Origin: Cladocopium goreaui
Lineage: Eukaryota; Sar; Dinophyceae; Suessiales; Symbiodiniaceae
Assembly: GCA_947184155.2 (NCBI GenBank)
Contig: CAMXCT020001476.1
Coordinates: 1 to 64,000 of the forward strand
DNA: 64,000 bases
Direction: 5' to 3'
Positions 14,801-31,000 of the stretch are shown piece by piece. The notes beneath the pieces are model-generated. The model made no database searches. It saw only the letters and a program-made list of their open reading frames with translations, and had not been told where the DNA came from. The position numbers and the translations under genes are program-made. Each line of letters starts with the position of its first letter. Position 1 is the stretch's first letter.

Positions 14801-17800
14801 AGAGACGGCTGACCTTGTAGATGACGCCCCGGAACGTTGACTTTAAGAGTGATCATTATGATATCATTGTGATGATATGATTATGTTGCTTCATTATCTT
14901 CATTTCAAACTAAAACCTGATCTGACTTTAGACATACCCCACCAAACCACTGGTTTTCGCAGCTGGATGATCGGGCCCACTTGTCAATCCAGAAAAGGGA
15001 AATCTACAGCAACTAAATGCGAAGTAACATGGGGCATACCATGTTGATTTGGCTTTGGAGGCCATCAAACACCCAGCGGCCTTGTCCGATTCGTCGTCGA
15101 TCAGTTTCAGGATTTCGCCGTTCATCCTCGGCTTCGTGGCTATCCAAATCTTCTTGGCGGGGCCCTTCTACCACCATATTCAGTTTCAAGAATTTGCCAC
15201 TACATCCCATTTTTGCTTGTAGAATCTTTTAGAAATATCTGAATCTCTGCAGAATCGAATAATCTATAGTAATGCTTGATTCCACACCTCTATAACTTGT
15301 CTGTGGTTTCAATACCCCGTAGAAAATACCTCTTGATTGGTGGAATCCCAAGTCTTCAAAAGGAGTAATCGGGTTTGGCTTGCTGGAAAATCCCCCCATT
15401 GATACTTGTTTTTTCCCAGCTAGGTAACCTCCATTTACAGGGGGAACATTTTTAGCATACACTGATCTGGATAAATGATATTAAATGATCATGATTCACT
15501 AAGCTGAAAAGTTTCTTGATTCAAAACAATTAACTGAAAAGTTACAACTTTTGTCACCAAATGACTAACCATATGATTAACCATTAACCACCATTAACCA
15601 CCATATGATTGACCATTTGTCATAGCACCACAAGGAAACAAAACTCACCCTGTCATCGCCCAGCGATGGCGACCAAGCGACTTGTCCAGCTCGTCGGAGA
15701 CTTTCACGATCTCACCAGTGATCCTGGGCCGGCGCTGGACCCAAAAATTGGGTCCAACATGGTCCAAGCATCAAAACCCATAGGATCCATGTATGGTATA
15801 TATGCTAACATTTGGGGTACATTGATGGTAAATGTTACCATATATGGCATACATGGATCCTATGGGAAATGAGCCTTTAGTATTGAAAATGGACCATAGA
15901 AATGGTGGATTTTCCCATTGAAAATGGTGGATCTTTCCATTGTCATGTTAACATTTTCCAGAGGGTAATAATAAAAAGGGGCTGGAAAAACATGGAAAAG
16001 GGGTAAAAACCTGGAACTCGGAACGATCCATGAAAAAATGGATTCGTATTGAATCTTTCGAACATGATCCTGAAAAAAGTGTGATGTTCACCCGTGAAAA
16101 ATTGGTGTTTAAAGATTTCACCGTTTCGAAAAGGTGGATTTCACCCAGTTTCAATGGGGATTTCACCGACGTGTTCATTGGGATTTAACATGATTTAACC
16201 AATAAACATTGGCGATGTTTCACCATATCCAACTCAAAAACATGGAGATCAAACCAATCACACTACTGGGACGACTTATCTGGAAACACGGGGATTTAAT
16301 ATGCCAAAGTTGATGTCTGGAAACGGGGAACTGGTATTAAAAATGTAGAATCATGGATCTTCATCCCCGAAAACATGGTATTTCCTCGGTCTTGACCCAT
16401 TCCCATTTGGTGCTGGTCCTGAACATCCCAGCCTGAGGTGAAGCCTGGGGATTAAACGGGACCCACCATGGAGATTACCATATCATGGGACCCAGTCCAG
16501 AATGATATCCCATTGTATCCTCATTATATACCCAGCAATCCACATTCGGTTTGTATGAAACAGTATATCCCATGACATCCCGATGTAAGGTCCGCTTTGA
16601 CCCATCAAAAAGGCTGAAAAATCCCATTGTAGCTCCATAAAATATCCCCACTATAACCATACTTGGGGATGCAGTTGGGCTTATTACTGTTGTTGTGAGC
16701 CACCATGCCATTCCCAGAAGCAATCACTATCACGATACTTTAAACATAATTTTATCTAACTACTCATTGTCGTAACCCTATTTTTCTTGTGCTCATAATG
16801 TAATATAATATATATATATACTTGCCAAAAAACAAAATCATCTGGATTGGTATATTCCCACCAATTGTTTCCCAATGATATCACCACTAATATCACCACT
16901 AAAATTAAGATTATGTGCGATTATTGATTAAAACCTATTTTTGATTATGAACACTAACTATTGACCCAATTATACTTAATGTCGATCAGTTCTATAATGT
17001 TGACAATTACATACAATTACTATAGTTAGTTAACATAATCATAACTAACATTCACTAACTAAAACTACTCACATTAACTGTTGACCCATAGATTACTATT
17101 ACAAAAAGTAACTGTTATTTGTTTAAGCAATCATATATGTGGTTATCATGATTTAATTTCATAACTAACTACGCTATTGTATTATTGTTTATAATTACTA
17201 TAATTCACAGCCATTCACATTATATAACACTAAGTATTCTAACTATGAACGCTAACTATAACTGTTCAAATTAACTACCATTAGAACGAACAATGAACAT
17301 TAGATACTAACTCATTACCATTCATTATCATTATTATTAATATTGTTTTCATTAGTATTATTATATATTACTATTAAATACTATTAACATCTATTAACAT
17401 TAACATGAACAATTCTTACTCCATGTTTGACCCCTGTTTTCGCACCGCGCCAAGCATCTCCCGCGCCCGCGTCTCCAAGGCCAGCTGCTGCGTCTGTCCG
17501 TGCTGCGCAAGCAGCGCGGTCAGCGAGGCGTTGCCGACGCTCAGCTGCGCCGAGAGGGCCGCGGCCTCGTGCGCCAGCCTGGACGAAACGACGACTCGTT
17601 TCGGGGAGATGGTGGAGTTCACCCAGAAAATTCCCCCTTCGTTGGGATGTCATGGGAGATCATCCCAAATCTGCTTGTTTTTTTTGTAACTGGGAGGGAT
17701 TACCAAATAATTGTTGACCATAGAATCACCATGACATCCCCATACATTTGCTGGTTATAATCGTGTATATATATATTATATATATTATATGTTATATATT

Positions 17801-20800
17801 ATATAATATATATATATATTATGTATATATTATATATATTATATATATTATATATATTATATATATTATATATATTATATATATTATATATATTATATAT
17901 ATTATATATATTATATATTATATATATTATATATATTATATATATTATATATATTATATATATTATATATATTATATATATTATATATATTATATATATT
18001 ATACATATTATATATATCAACATTGTGACGTCAATGTATCTTGAGAAAACCGCAGATGCGGCTGTCACCCGGTCGAACTGCATGGCACCTCTGCTCCGTT
18101 GCGCTCTGGTGCTTCTGAAAGCTCTCGGCCAGGCTCTGACATTCGCCTTTGACAAGAGTCAAGTCAAGGCTCAACCAAAAATTTGGATAAATTTGGCGCT
18201 TTGCCCCCAATTTCTGGCAGTTTGACTGGGTAAAATGATGATCAACATGATCAACCATCACATTTTGGGGTGTATTCAAGCTGGTAATTCAACACAAAAA
18301 GAACGCAGGGCAATCCCCGCAGTGGGTCGGTGCATGCCATGGACAGATTGCCCAGGCTGGTTACAGGACAATTTCCAGGCCAGCATGGTCCTGGTTGGTG
18401 GTCCAACCCATTTGGACCTTGCTGGTTCTGGTGTTTGTTGCCTGTTGGTTTCAACACCAAAAGAGAAAATCAATGAAATGGGTGTGTCTGAAAACTGGGG
18501 ATACCATAAAATTATACAAAATTGCCAATTTTAGGGGGACAATGATGATTAACCAGCGGATTTAGGGGTACCCTATTTTCAGACAAAGCCAAATTATCAA
18601 AACCGCAGGGTCAAGTGTCAATTTTTGTCGCTAGTTACACGGTTACAGATCTTGATGGCCCAGGTTTGATCTCATCCATCCCTGTTCCAAATCTATCCAA
18701 ATCTCCGGCCTCCCAAGACTCTCATGTCATCTGCAAGTCCACTGGTTACCTGCCGTTCCTCTTGAACGAAATCTTGCAGATCTTTGTTCAAGTCCTGGAG
18801 GAATCCCATCGAAAAATCACGAACAGGGATAGAAAGGAGGAAAAAAAAGGTGGCTGCCTTCCGAACTATTCACACATATTCACGTATATATATATATATT
18901 ATCTTATATATATATATATTTTATATAATATTATATATATAATATATATATATTAAAATATAATATTATATATATAATATTTGGGCTGCGTCAGCAAACA
19001 GGATCCCAACAATCAGATTCGAGCAGCAACATATCGACTAAAACTCACTGGGTTTACCTCCAGCGCTGAGTGGAAGAACAGGCATCCCATGGGATTCCGC
19101 ACTTCGTCATGCCGGTAGCATGCCGATTGCAAGGATGCCCCTAGCAGGATATCCCTCCTAATGGCCACCATACGGGTCATAGGATGATTCTCACCTCACT
19201 TAAAAAGGCTGGACAAGCACCAGAATGGCACCACCTCCCCCCTGGGCCTGCTTATCTTTCAGTGCTTGCGCTTCCAACCTGGAGGCAGACCACTTTTTGA
19301 AGATCCATGACTTATTGAAACCAGACTGAAGACATGTAACTCTGGTTCTGGACAACTTTGTGGCCTGATTTCCGGCTGACGTTTGGGGTTATATCCCACA
19401 AAAAAAATGTAGTCCCATTATACCACAATTTCTGTTGATTAAACCACCATTCTTGTTCATCCCAAACTTGGTATTATCCAATACTATCCCCGTTATGTGT
19501 ATATATATATACATATCCATCATACATGATTTAGTTCGATGATTTTCCCAGCTATAAACCTCCATTTGCAGGTGTCCTAAAATGGCAAATAACCCCCAAC
19601 TCATCCGAACAAAAAAAATGCCAGTGTAGTATTGCAAAAATCCATGGGTTTTAGGCTACCCCCATTACCCTCTGGTAGTTAAACAATAGCTATGGAGAAT
19701 CACCATTTTTACTTTGTAGATCAACTATAAATGACCATTTTCAATAGCTACTGTGGATGGAAGAAATCCTGCACCACCAAAAGGATGGTTGAAACCCTAT
19801 AAATAATGGGATAAACCATCTATCAACTGGTGCAGGATTTCTTCCATCCACAGTATGTTAAGTTACCAGAGGGTAAATGGACACCTCCATTCCCAGCCGA
19901 GGCACTTCTGACGCAGCGTCTCTACCTCCGTCTCCCAGCGCGCCCGTTGCTCGCTGAGCCGTTGAAGGGTGAGCTCCTATAAGCAGCAAACGCCCCAGAA
20001 GACGGCCGCGAAATGCTAGAGTTCACCATGAAAACATGGGGAACTTAACAAATGTCACCAGAAAAAATGTGGAATTTAACAAATTTCACCAGACAAATGG
20101 GGAATGTAGCAAATTTTGGATTTCAACAGATTCTATCAGAAAAAAATGCGGAATGTAACAGATTTCACAAGAAAAAATGTGGATGTCAACAAATGTTGCC
20201 ATGAAACATGGTGCAAAATTGGGATTTAACAATCGAAATGTTGATTTTACTCTCAAAAATTAGGTTTTGAGTATATTCAACCAATAACTTAATGGATGTG
20301 GGTGTGGACCTGAAAATGGAGTATACCCATGTGTACCCCCAATTGATGGCAATTTCAATAGGGATGATATATTAACAAATGATTCGGTAATTCGGTCATG
20401 TATTTGTTGTTGCGCACCCCATTTCAAGAGGAGACAATTCCTCTGCATTGTGAACCTGTTTAAAGACCTCCTATATGGGTGTTTCCTGAAATAGGGGTAC
20501 CCCCAAATCATCCATCTTAATAGGACTTTCCATTATAAACCTTCCATTTTGTATCCCCATTTATGGAAACGTCCATTTTCGGATTCTTTTTGGCATCTTA
20601 TTTCTTGTGACTTGCACAGAACCCACTACAGCACCCACCTGAGAAAGCTGGTGACCTTCCCGCTATCTTCTGGAGTTCTTGCTCATTTTGGCTGTCCATC
20701 TTCCGAAATTGTTCCCAAAAATGTCATCCAAAAGACAACATGGATCCTGCGTACACCATCCAGTTGTACATAGTGACATAAAAACACCTCAACCGCCCAG

Positions 20801-23484
20801 TTTATCACAGTTTATCACCATATAAGTCTAGATACCATTGTATTTTACATACTCTTGTGATCTCTTGTGGTGCTAACATCTCCCAACCATCCAACTATGC
20901 AAGTGTCTAAAAATGTACGGTATACCCTCAAATAGCAAACTAATGCAAACTTAATAGGGATATGCGGGATAAGTATGATTCAGCTGTGGATGCCATGGGG
21001 ATGAAAGGGTATCCTAAAATTTCAGACACACCCAACTATCATACCATTGGTTGTGTATCCCATTATATCATATACCCTCAACAGTTTGCTCTGGAAATCA
21101 CCATCTTTAAAGCTAGCTGAATGATCCTTAAGTATCCTTAAGTTACATGGGCCATGGCTTCCATAGCTTTGTCAGTTTACTGGGCGGTATCCCCATAAAA
21201 CAGTTGGTCCAATCCCCATTTATGACTCCAACAGATATGCCATCGAGTTGCTGGCAGCTGGTTAAGAATGATATTCCCATGACAAAGCCCAGCTCGTTTT
21301 GATGTGTTCTAATCCAGTTCTGAACTTATATAGGTCGTTATAATCTACCCAGCTAGCTATGTTATATCCCAGTGGATATAACTGATATAACCCATCTGGG
21401 TCATTATATCCTATGGTTGATCCAAAGGGTATCCCATCCGCCGCCATCTGCCGGGACTGCCGGGGCTCCGCACCTCATGCGCCTGCAGCCGCTTCTGCAG
21501 CGATGTCAAGCGCTCAGCTTCCGCCTTCAGCCTCTCGCTGCGTTCTTCCTCGATGAAGGCCTCGATCTGTTCGCCTCGGCTTAGCCATGAAAAATGTGGG
21601 GAATGTTGGCTTTCGAGGAACTGCCAATTCCTGGGAACCCAAGATGGCTGTCATGTCATGTATTGAACCTGATTGAACTCTTCCTTCGTTGGTTATACAA
21701 GTTAAATACATTTATAGAAATACAACAGCTATGCAAGCCAGCAGAACGATTAAACGTCATTTTCCCTATCAACATGGCCATAAATTGGGGTACACCCCAT
21801 TTCCAGACACACCCAAAAGCCACTAAGTCGTTGGCTAAACAAAGCAAAATCCAAAGTGTTCATGGTTAAATCCCAATTCTTCATAGGTAAATCCAATAAA
21901 TGTCATTCACAACCAAAAAAACTCATTTTTCATGTTGAAATCCACCAATCCCGTTTTTCTGACTAGCTAAATTAACCTTCAATGGCCATGTTCAATAGCT
22001 ATGTAACGAATTACCAAAGGGTAAATCCACCCCCATTTTTCCAAGGCTCGGGTTTTCGTCCGCTCGACTGTTACTTGATCCTCCAAGCGCTTGACCAAAC
22101 GCTCCTGGTGAAGGCGCGCCGCGGCGCGCCCACGAGATGGGCCAGTTGTAAAATAAATAGATGATCAATAAATGACTGATTATAATTAATGGTTGTAGTA
22201 TTTAATTAATGGTTGTAGTACTTAATAATTATCAATAGATGTAATAAGTACTTAATTATGGTTTAATATCATTTATCCATATTTATCCAAAATCTTATTA
22301 ATAAGTTGCAGAATATAACCCATATGCTTCATGATACTGGAATATGTACCAACAAGTCTCGCAATCATCGCCCAAGTGTAGGTAACTATTCCAGCACCAT
22401 GGAGCATATGGGAATTAACCCCGAAAAAAAATAGATACATATTCCCAGGAATGTAATTATATATAGTATATACCCTCTGGTTATTTAACATAGCCATGGA
22501 AAATGACCCATAGAAATAGATGATTTTCCCAGCTAGAAACCTCCATGTATAAGGGATTTTCCATGGCTATGTTAGTCATAACCAGAGGGTATAAATAATA
22601 TGATCTTTTATCATATGTTCCAGGATTCCAACTTGTTCAGCATCTTGTTGGGGCCATGGAAGGTCACTGGCGTTGTTTAAACACACAATATACCCTCAAA
22701 TCTATTGGATTTTAAAATCATAATCCTTCCATTAACCGGGCCATTGGGGGTATCCCGGATTCCAGACAAGCCCCATTGGGCTTATAACTGGATATGTATA
22801 TATATATACACACATATTATTACATATGCAATATGTATATTAAAATAGCCTTCACTAGGGGTGATGACCGGAGGACCGGATGACCGGAACTATCATCCCT
22901 TTAGTAGGGTTTTCCGTTTTCAACCTTCATTTCCTACTGTGAGTGGGTGGAGGCTATGTCTAAATCATCCATTTGGTTCAATGATTTTCAGATTTTTAAT
23001 ACCCATTGAGTAAGGGATTTCCCAGCCTTGCCATGCTTGATTACCGGAAGGTACTACCAGTAACTGACTCCACGGCCCATCCAAGTACGTTCATAAGGTC
23101 AGTGATGTGCTGGAATCTACGTGACTGTGCTTTCACTAAATGAAAATTCTTCAGTCACCATGAACCTGTGTCTATCTTCGCGCACCGCAGTTCCATGACT
23201 AGGAATCCTACAACATTCAGAGGCACCAAGTACACCCAAAATCGGCACCAGCCGGGCGTGACTGCGATTGACTCCAGAACAAGCTCCTCTGCGTTCTGAA
23301 CGATTTCATTCAGCTCTTTCTTGTTGTCATCCACTTGCTCTCCTCAGTTGACACCAAATTAACACCATCCTTTTCTGGGACAGCCGTTTGGAACAGTTGG
23401 ATTTTCAAATTTCCAAGGTGTTCCGAGGCCCCTTGCAACACAACTGATAATCTTTATAATATCTACTGATATATATATATATAC

Positions 23485-23515
<31 letters not shown>

Positions 23516-25195
23516 TGTATGCATGCATGTATGTATGTACGTACGTACGTACGTATGTATGTATGTATACATGCCCTTTCCTGCAGGCACTCAGATGTGT
23601 TTCTCGCAGCAGCTCACACGACTTCATATTATATATTATATTATATTATATTATATTATATTATATTGTATTGTATTGTATTATATCATATTATACTATA
23701 TTATGTTTTATAGTACAATATATTAAATATCATATTCCAAGAAGTCCTACAGTAAAAAGTACATCCTTGCGAAAAGTGGTCCTAAAAAGGCTTGTCGCCG
23801 AGGATTCATAGCAATGCCGAGGATTCCCCGGCCGAGGATTTTATAACTTTGCCGAAACTTCTATAGCCGAGGGTTTGTAGCGTTGATAAAACTGTGCCGA
23901 ATATTCTACCGCCGGGAGTTTATATATAGTAGTGCCAGTAGCGCTAGATGTTTTGTTTCAACATACCACTTTGCAACCCCACCGAGGCAGCTGACATAGT
24001 TTTTTCCAAGTTCAATGCTTGTGCCGTGCTGATTTACTGTTTTCGTTTCTGGCCTGGACATTCAACCACAAAATGTCAAGCCTGTCTTTGGATGTTTTTG
24101 TTTTGTTTTGAGGTGGTGAACCAGCGGGAAAATTACGAGCGAACGACTTTTTATTGCGAAATGTTGTCATCAAGAATGGGCTGCTCACGCTTGCTCACGC
24201 TTTGCTCACGGTTTGCTCACGGTTTGCTCACGCTTTGCTCACGGTTTGCTCACGCTTTGCTCACGCTTTGCTCACGCTCGCCGAGGTTCCTTTTGAGTCC
24301 TTTAGGTTCCTTTTGAGTCCTTACGAGGTTCCTTTTGGGTCCTTACGAGGGTCTGCTCACGGTTTGCTCACGGTTTGCTCACGGTTTGCTCACGGTTTGC
24401 TCACGGTTTGCCCACGGTTTGCTCGCGCTGCTCACGGTTTGCTCACGCTTTGCTCACGCTTTGGGGGATTATGTGTCTATCTTGGTGAAGAAACCCATAA
24501 GCAAACCATGCCACTTTTTTGTTGTTCCGAGCCATGTGTACCTAAGGCACACAGCTTTCAGGCTGCAGACTCCTTGAGGCTGACTTTCAAATCTGAAAAA
24601 AAAATAAACACCCACATGCCACTCACAACCCTTCGCTGAAGCGGGGTTGCACACCCCTGCCTCAGCCTGAGATATGTATGTGCAACGTTCCTTTTGAGCT
24701 CAAAGGACTCAGAAAGTATATCCTATATTATGGTATTATGACATGTTCCTTTGTAGCCCAAAGGGCCCAAAAAGTACATCTATAGATGGTATTGTGCAAC
24801 GTTCCTTTTAGGCCCAAAGGACCCAAAAAGTACATAGTCCCAACTATGCTGAACATGTTCCTTTTGGGACCACTTTCCACGAGATCTCATAGGACCTCAA
24901 AAAGTTGTCCCTTAGACTTGCTGGGTATCATATCATATCATATTATATCATATCATATTATATTGTATTGTATTATATTAATTTAATTTATACTAAATTA
25001 TACTATATACGAAGTCCGCACGTTCCATGAGATTTCTTAATTCCTGACTTCGGGCCCCGTGAACAAGATAGCCATACGTACTGGGCGGACGTTGTTTCTT
25101 ACCCCAGGCACCCAGAAGTTACCCCATCCCAATGGCACACAGGGTTACCATCATATATATATATATATGTACATATCATAACAATCAGAATCATA

Positions 25196-25251
<56 letters not shown>

Positions 25252-27999
25252 CATCATCCTGCCCATCAGCTTTCCGAGCTGCTCATCTCGGCCAAATGCC
25301 TCAAATGTTCTTCTCGAAGTTCCTCGTCCATTCGCAGTCGCTCCGTCCTTTCCTCCTCCAGCGCCCGTGTCATCTCATTTCGTGTCTTCTCGCGCTCCAA
25401 GTCGGCACTGTCCTGCCATGGCAGCCTAAAGGATTTTATGGGGATTTCATGGGATTTCATAGTGATGTTGATGGAATTTGATAGGATTTGATTGGATTTT
25501 AGGGGATTTAATTGGGATTTAACCAACCAAAAGAGATCATTCATGCCCAATTTGCGCTGAAACGGATTGTCTAAGCGAGCTTCAATGGGAGGTGTGTTGT
25601 TGGGTTTACAACCCTATTTTGTTTAGGTACATCTGTGTTTGTTAGACCAAGGGACTATGACGATTGTCACTTGGTATTGATGTGTTTTGATATGTTTTGA
25701 TGTGTTTTGATATGTGTTGATGTATTATCATAATTATCAATATCATTGTTGGGGTAAAGGCCGGTAAAGGCCCATTGTATTGGTAGGCTCTACCACCACT
25801 TTCGGTCATCAGTTGTGAGTTGTGAGTTTCATTTATTCTAAGTTGCAGTTCCGTTGGCTGGTTCCAAGTTGCATTTCTTGATTGTTAGCATCCCAGTCAA
25901 CAAGTGTTCGATAGCCGTGGTGGCAATATGTACACGAGTCCTGTTGGTCCTGTGTATCATTGTTGGTCAACTACTCATGGTTGTTAGTCATGGTCGTTAG
26001 CCACTTACGACTTACGCAAGCAAACAAACATCCACACTGGGGGACCTTTACAACGACTCGAGTGACTTTGCAGCCATCCGGCAATCAAATGCAATCAACT
26101 ATCGGTAGCTACCAGCAATCACCAGCTTTGAAATTCCCATCCCTCCTTCCATGCCAGGCTACCATCAGCTCCCGACGAGTTTGGTACCTGAAATTGAACA
26201 AATACCATCTGGTAGCGAAACATGGCAATGGGAAATGTCCCTCTATATCATGAGTTTCTGTTGCAACCTTGGATGAATGGAGGGTATGTCTGCTTCATTT
26301 CAACTAACCATCCCATCCCTACCCTACTTGGAGGATCATCCCACTTAATAACTGGCTAGTAAGTGGGGTTATAACTCACCTAAAAATCAAATAACACTAG
26401 GAATCGGGCACTAACCACCCCAGACCCATCATTCTAAGCCTCGCCCCCATCTCGTGGTATCGAAAGTCCTGAATCTTCTGCAGGGTTCGAGTTTCCAAGT
26501 TGTTGAGGGCCATCATGGCTCGACCTTCCAGTTCGTCCTGGCTCGAAGCAACCTCTGTGTCGATGTGTCTGGGCAACAATAAATAAAGCAATACACATGT
26601 GGACAAACAAAATCGGTGGGCATAATTATCAAGATGTGTAAAGTGGACCTATGCCAAATGTTGGATGACAAGAAAAAATTACTTTACTTCGTGTGATCTC
26701 CACCATGACATTTACAAATTTATACATTTTCTTACTGGCAAATCTTCTGGCATTCTATCTGACATATCTTCTGACATTCTATCTGGCATTCTATCTGGCA
26801 TATCTTCTGACATTCTATCTGGCATTCTATCTGGCATATCTTCTGGCATTCTATCTGGCAAATCTTCTGGCATTCTATCTGGCATATCTTCTGGCATTCT
26901 ATCTGACATATCTTCTGGCATCCTATCTGGCATTCTATCTGGCATATCTTCTGGCATATATTCTGACATATCGTTTGGCATTCTATCTGGCATATCTTCT
27001 GGCATTCTATCTGGCATATCTTCTGGTATATCTTCTGGCATATCTATCTGGCATATCTCCTGGCATATTTTCTGGCATTCTATCTGGCAAATCTTCTGGC
27101 ATTCTATCTGGCATATTATCTGGCAAATCTTCTGTCATTCTATCTGACATATCTTCTGACATTCTATTTGGCATTCTATCTGGCATATCTTCTGGCATAT
27201 CTTCTGGCATTTTATCCGGCAAATCTTCTGGCATTCTATGTTTGTAACTTTCTTCTGCACATTCTTTGTCCCATATCTTCCTACATGAGGTCCGGCAGGG
27301 AACACTTGGCGTGGATACTCGCGGTTGAGGTCCGGCAGGGAACACTGGGCGTGGATGGTCGTGGTTGAGGTCCGGCAGGAACACTGGGCGGGGATGATCG
27401 TGGTTGAGGTCCGGCAGGGAACACTGGGCGTGGATGGTCGTGGTTGAGGTCCGACAGAGAACACTGTGCGTCGAGGGTCGCGGTTGAGCAGGAGGAGGAG
27501 GAGAGGAGAGGAGGAGAGGAGAGGAGGAGAGGAGCAGGCAACTGACATAAAATCTAACAACCCTCACCTGGCAGGTGGGGAAAAAATATATATATATACA
27601 GTATATATATATATATTGTAAATATGTACATACCTACATCTGGCTGAATCATCCTAAGTCACCCACCAAAATCATTTTTTTGAATCCAAATGAATACGGG
27701 GCGTACATACATACATACATACATACATCCATACATACATACATCCATCCATGCATACATACATATATATATATACATACATACTTACATACTTACATAC
27801 TTACATACATACATACATCCATCCATGCATACATATATATATACATACATACATACATACTTACATACTTACATACTTACATATATATATACATACATAC
27901 ATGAATACATACATACATACATACATACATACATACATAAATACATACATACATACATACACTAATTACATACATACACTAATTACATACATACACTAA

Positions 28000-28030
<31 letters not shown>

Positions 28031-31000
28031 CATTACATTACATTACATTACATTACATTACATTACATTACATTACATTACATTACATACATACATACAT
28101 TACATACATTACATTACATTACATTACATCATATTACATTACATTACATTACAATACATACATACGTACATACATACATACATACATCATACATACATTA
28201 CATTACATTACATTACATTACATTACATACATACATACATACCATTACATTAAGTTACGTTACAATACATACATACATACATACATACCATTACATTAAG
28301 TTACGTTACAATACATTACATTAATACATATACACATACATACATACATTACATTACATTACATTACAATACATTACACTAATACATACATACATACATT
28401 AATACATACATACATTACATACATACATTACATTACATTACATTACATTACCATACCATACCATACCATGCCATACCATACCATACCATACCATACATAG
28501 CATACATAACATACATAACATACCTAACATACATAACATACATACCATACATAACATACATACCATACATACATACATACATACATACACTAATTACATA
28601 CATACATACATTAATTACATATATACATACATTAGTTACATACACTACATTACTTTACATTGCATTGAATTACATTACATTACATTACATACATACACAC
28701 ACATACATACATACATACATGCATACACACATACATACATACATACATACATACATACATACATACATACATACATACATACATACACATACATACATAC
28801 ATACATACATACATTCCATACGTACGTACATACATACCATTACATTACATTACAAAAAAAAAAAGTACAATGACACATGCATTACAATACATTACAGAAC
28901 ATTACATTACATTACATAACATAACATTACATAACATTACATAACCTAACATTACATTACATCAATACATACATACTCACTTACATACATTACATACATA
29001 CATACATACATACAGACAGGCAGGCAGGCAGGCAGGCAGACAGGCAGACATTACATACTTACTTACTTACTTACAAACAAACATACATACATACATAAAT
29101 ACATACATACATTATATACATACATACAAACTTACTTACTTACATTACATACATACATGACATGACATGACATGACATGACATGACACGACACTACATTA
29201 CATTACATACATACATTACACACACATATATATATATATATATTAGTACATGATTCTACATGTATATTGTGTACATCTTTATTATGTATAATGTGTATAT
29301 TTTTTTGACCCCAAAACGGGTCAGATCCCAAACATGATAAGCAGTTTGTGGGTCCCTTGGCGCCGACGACTAGACCCATACCCATATGTTTGATATAGCT
29401 ACAAATCCTCATTTTCATGGTTAAATCAACCAAAAAATCCTGCCAAGGATTTTATGGTCAAAGTTAAATCCAATAAACAACAATTACTGTAAGAGCGCGT
29501 TGAATGTGTGATTTAACGGTTCAATCCCTATTTCTCATGGAACACTAGATTTGTTTAAGGGAAAATCTACTGGAAACCATGGTTTTTCCATGTTTTTCCC
29601 ATGCAGTATGGATGTTTCCTGTTGATTTTCCCATAAACCAATCCACTGAATGGACGAACCCCCCCATGGAAAACCCCTGTCTTTCCGATCGGCGCCTGCC
29701 CCTTCTGCAGGGCCGAGAGCCGGGCGGCCGAGACTTGCTCCTGCTTGGCGAGCTCCGCCTGCAGTTCGTATGGAAATCCTGGGAACTGGGGAATAAACCA
29801 TATGAATTGTAGGGTTTATATGGAGAATATGGAAAATATGGAGAATTACCATTATTGCTATGAGAATATATATTATAGAAATAACTAATATCCATTATCT
29901 AAATTATAATGGGGAACATAATTACTATGAATACACAACTTCTGCCCATGTTTGATCGGAAAATGATGATTAACTATGGGATTCTCAATGGTTTTAAACT
30001 GCAACTATGAGTTTTGGGAGGTACCATCCAGGAAATTCAGATCGATATGGAAATGCATGGCTGTTTTTTTGTACATCTACAAACTGCCGAAATTCCATGT
30101 CCATGTAATACCTTACGTATACTTATATCAGTCTACTTGAGAGTAGCGAATTTGAGGCAAATTCTCAACCCTCCCAGCCTTCATGTCGAAGACTGCCTGT
30201 TGCGTCCTTCCACCCCTGAGCCGCGTGAAACGTATCATTACCTTATGCCATGTGGAATCGCCATCCCCCTTCTTAGATGGGAACAAAAAACACATGTTTA
30301 CAACATCGAACTGATAAAGATGGTTTCACCAAAGTTAGGCCAACAACCTACCAGGAACTCCCAGGCATTTCATGTTTAGCCAATTTGGAAATGATAATTA
30401 TCTTCCTTGGTGTTGTCCAGCTCTGGCTTGGATACCCATCTTTACTACCTGTGGTTTACCCTTGTCGTACCTTGCATTTCAGCCTTTCACTCTCTCATCC
30501 AGGAAGCGATGCACACACTAGACAAGAAATGGATCATTGAAGTGATCCGTTCGGAACTGAATCCCCTCACATGCAGTTAGATTAGAAACACACCTGAAAG
30601 GCATGTACCTGCCTGGATCATCTGTCATGTTGCATGTTGCATCAGAAACATGAGCATCAGCGAAAAAAGAGGTTTCTGGCTGTTCGGATCGGCTTCGCTA
30701 GAGTAAAGATGAAAGTTCCAAGCTGTCGCAAAGACAGCAGGAGCGGCGAGACGTTGCAAAAAGTGGAGAACGGAATGGCCGACTGTTTCACTTTACTTAA
30801 ACGAATTCTAGGTTAAATTGCGTAAATTCGGAAGTCAAGTCTGTCCACATTCTCCCTAAAAAGGGATGCCTCACGGCACCATGTCGGAGCCACCATGGAA
30901 ATCACACTAGATAAGAAATGGATCATTGAAGTGATCCGTTGGGAACTGAATCCCCTCACATGCAGCTAGATTAGATTCAATGACCTAAGGTCCGGTTCTT

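Noticed and set aside
22620..22680. Short KMLNKLESW open segment
   Set aside because: Neighbouring exons join in phase without it and no donor is evident.
27700..29250. CRISPR-like regular repeat
   Set aside because: Simple tetra- and pentanucleotide repeat without spacers, in a eukaryotic genome.
30160..30250. Possible exon of the coiled-coil gene (minus strand)
   Set aside because: The exons on either side already join in phase and the peptide is not coiled-coil-like.
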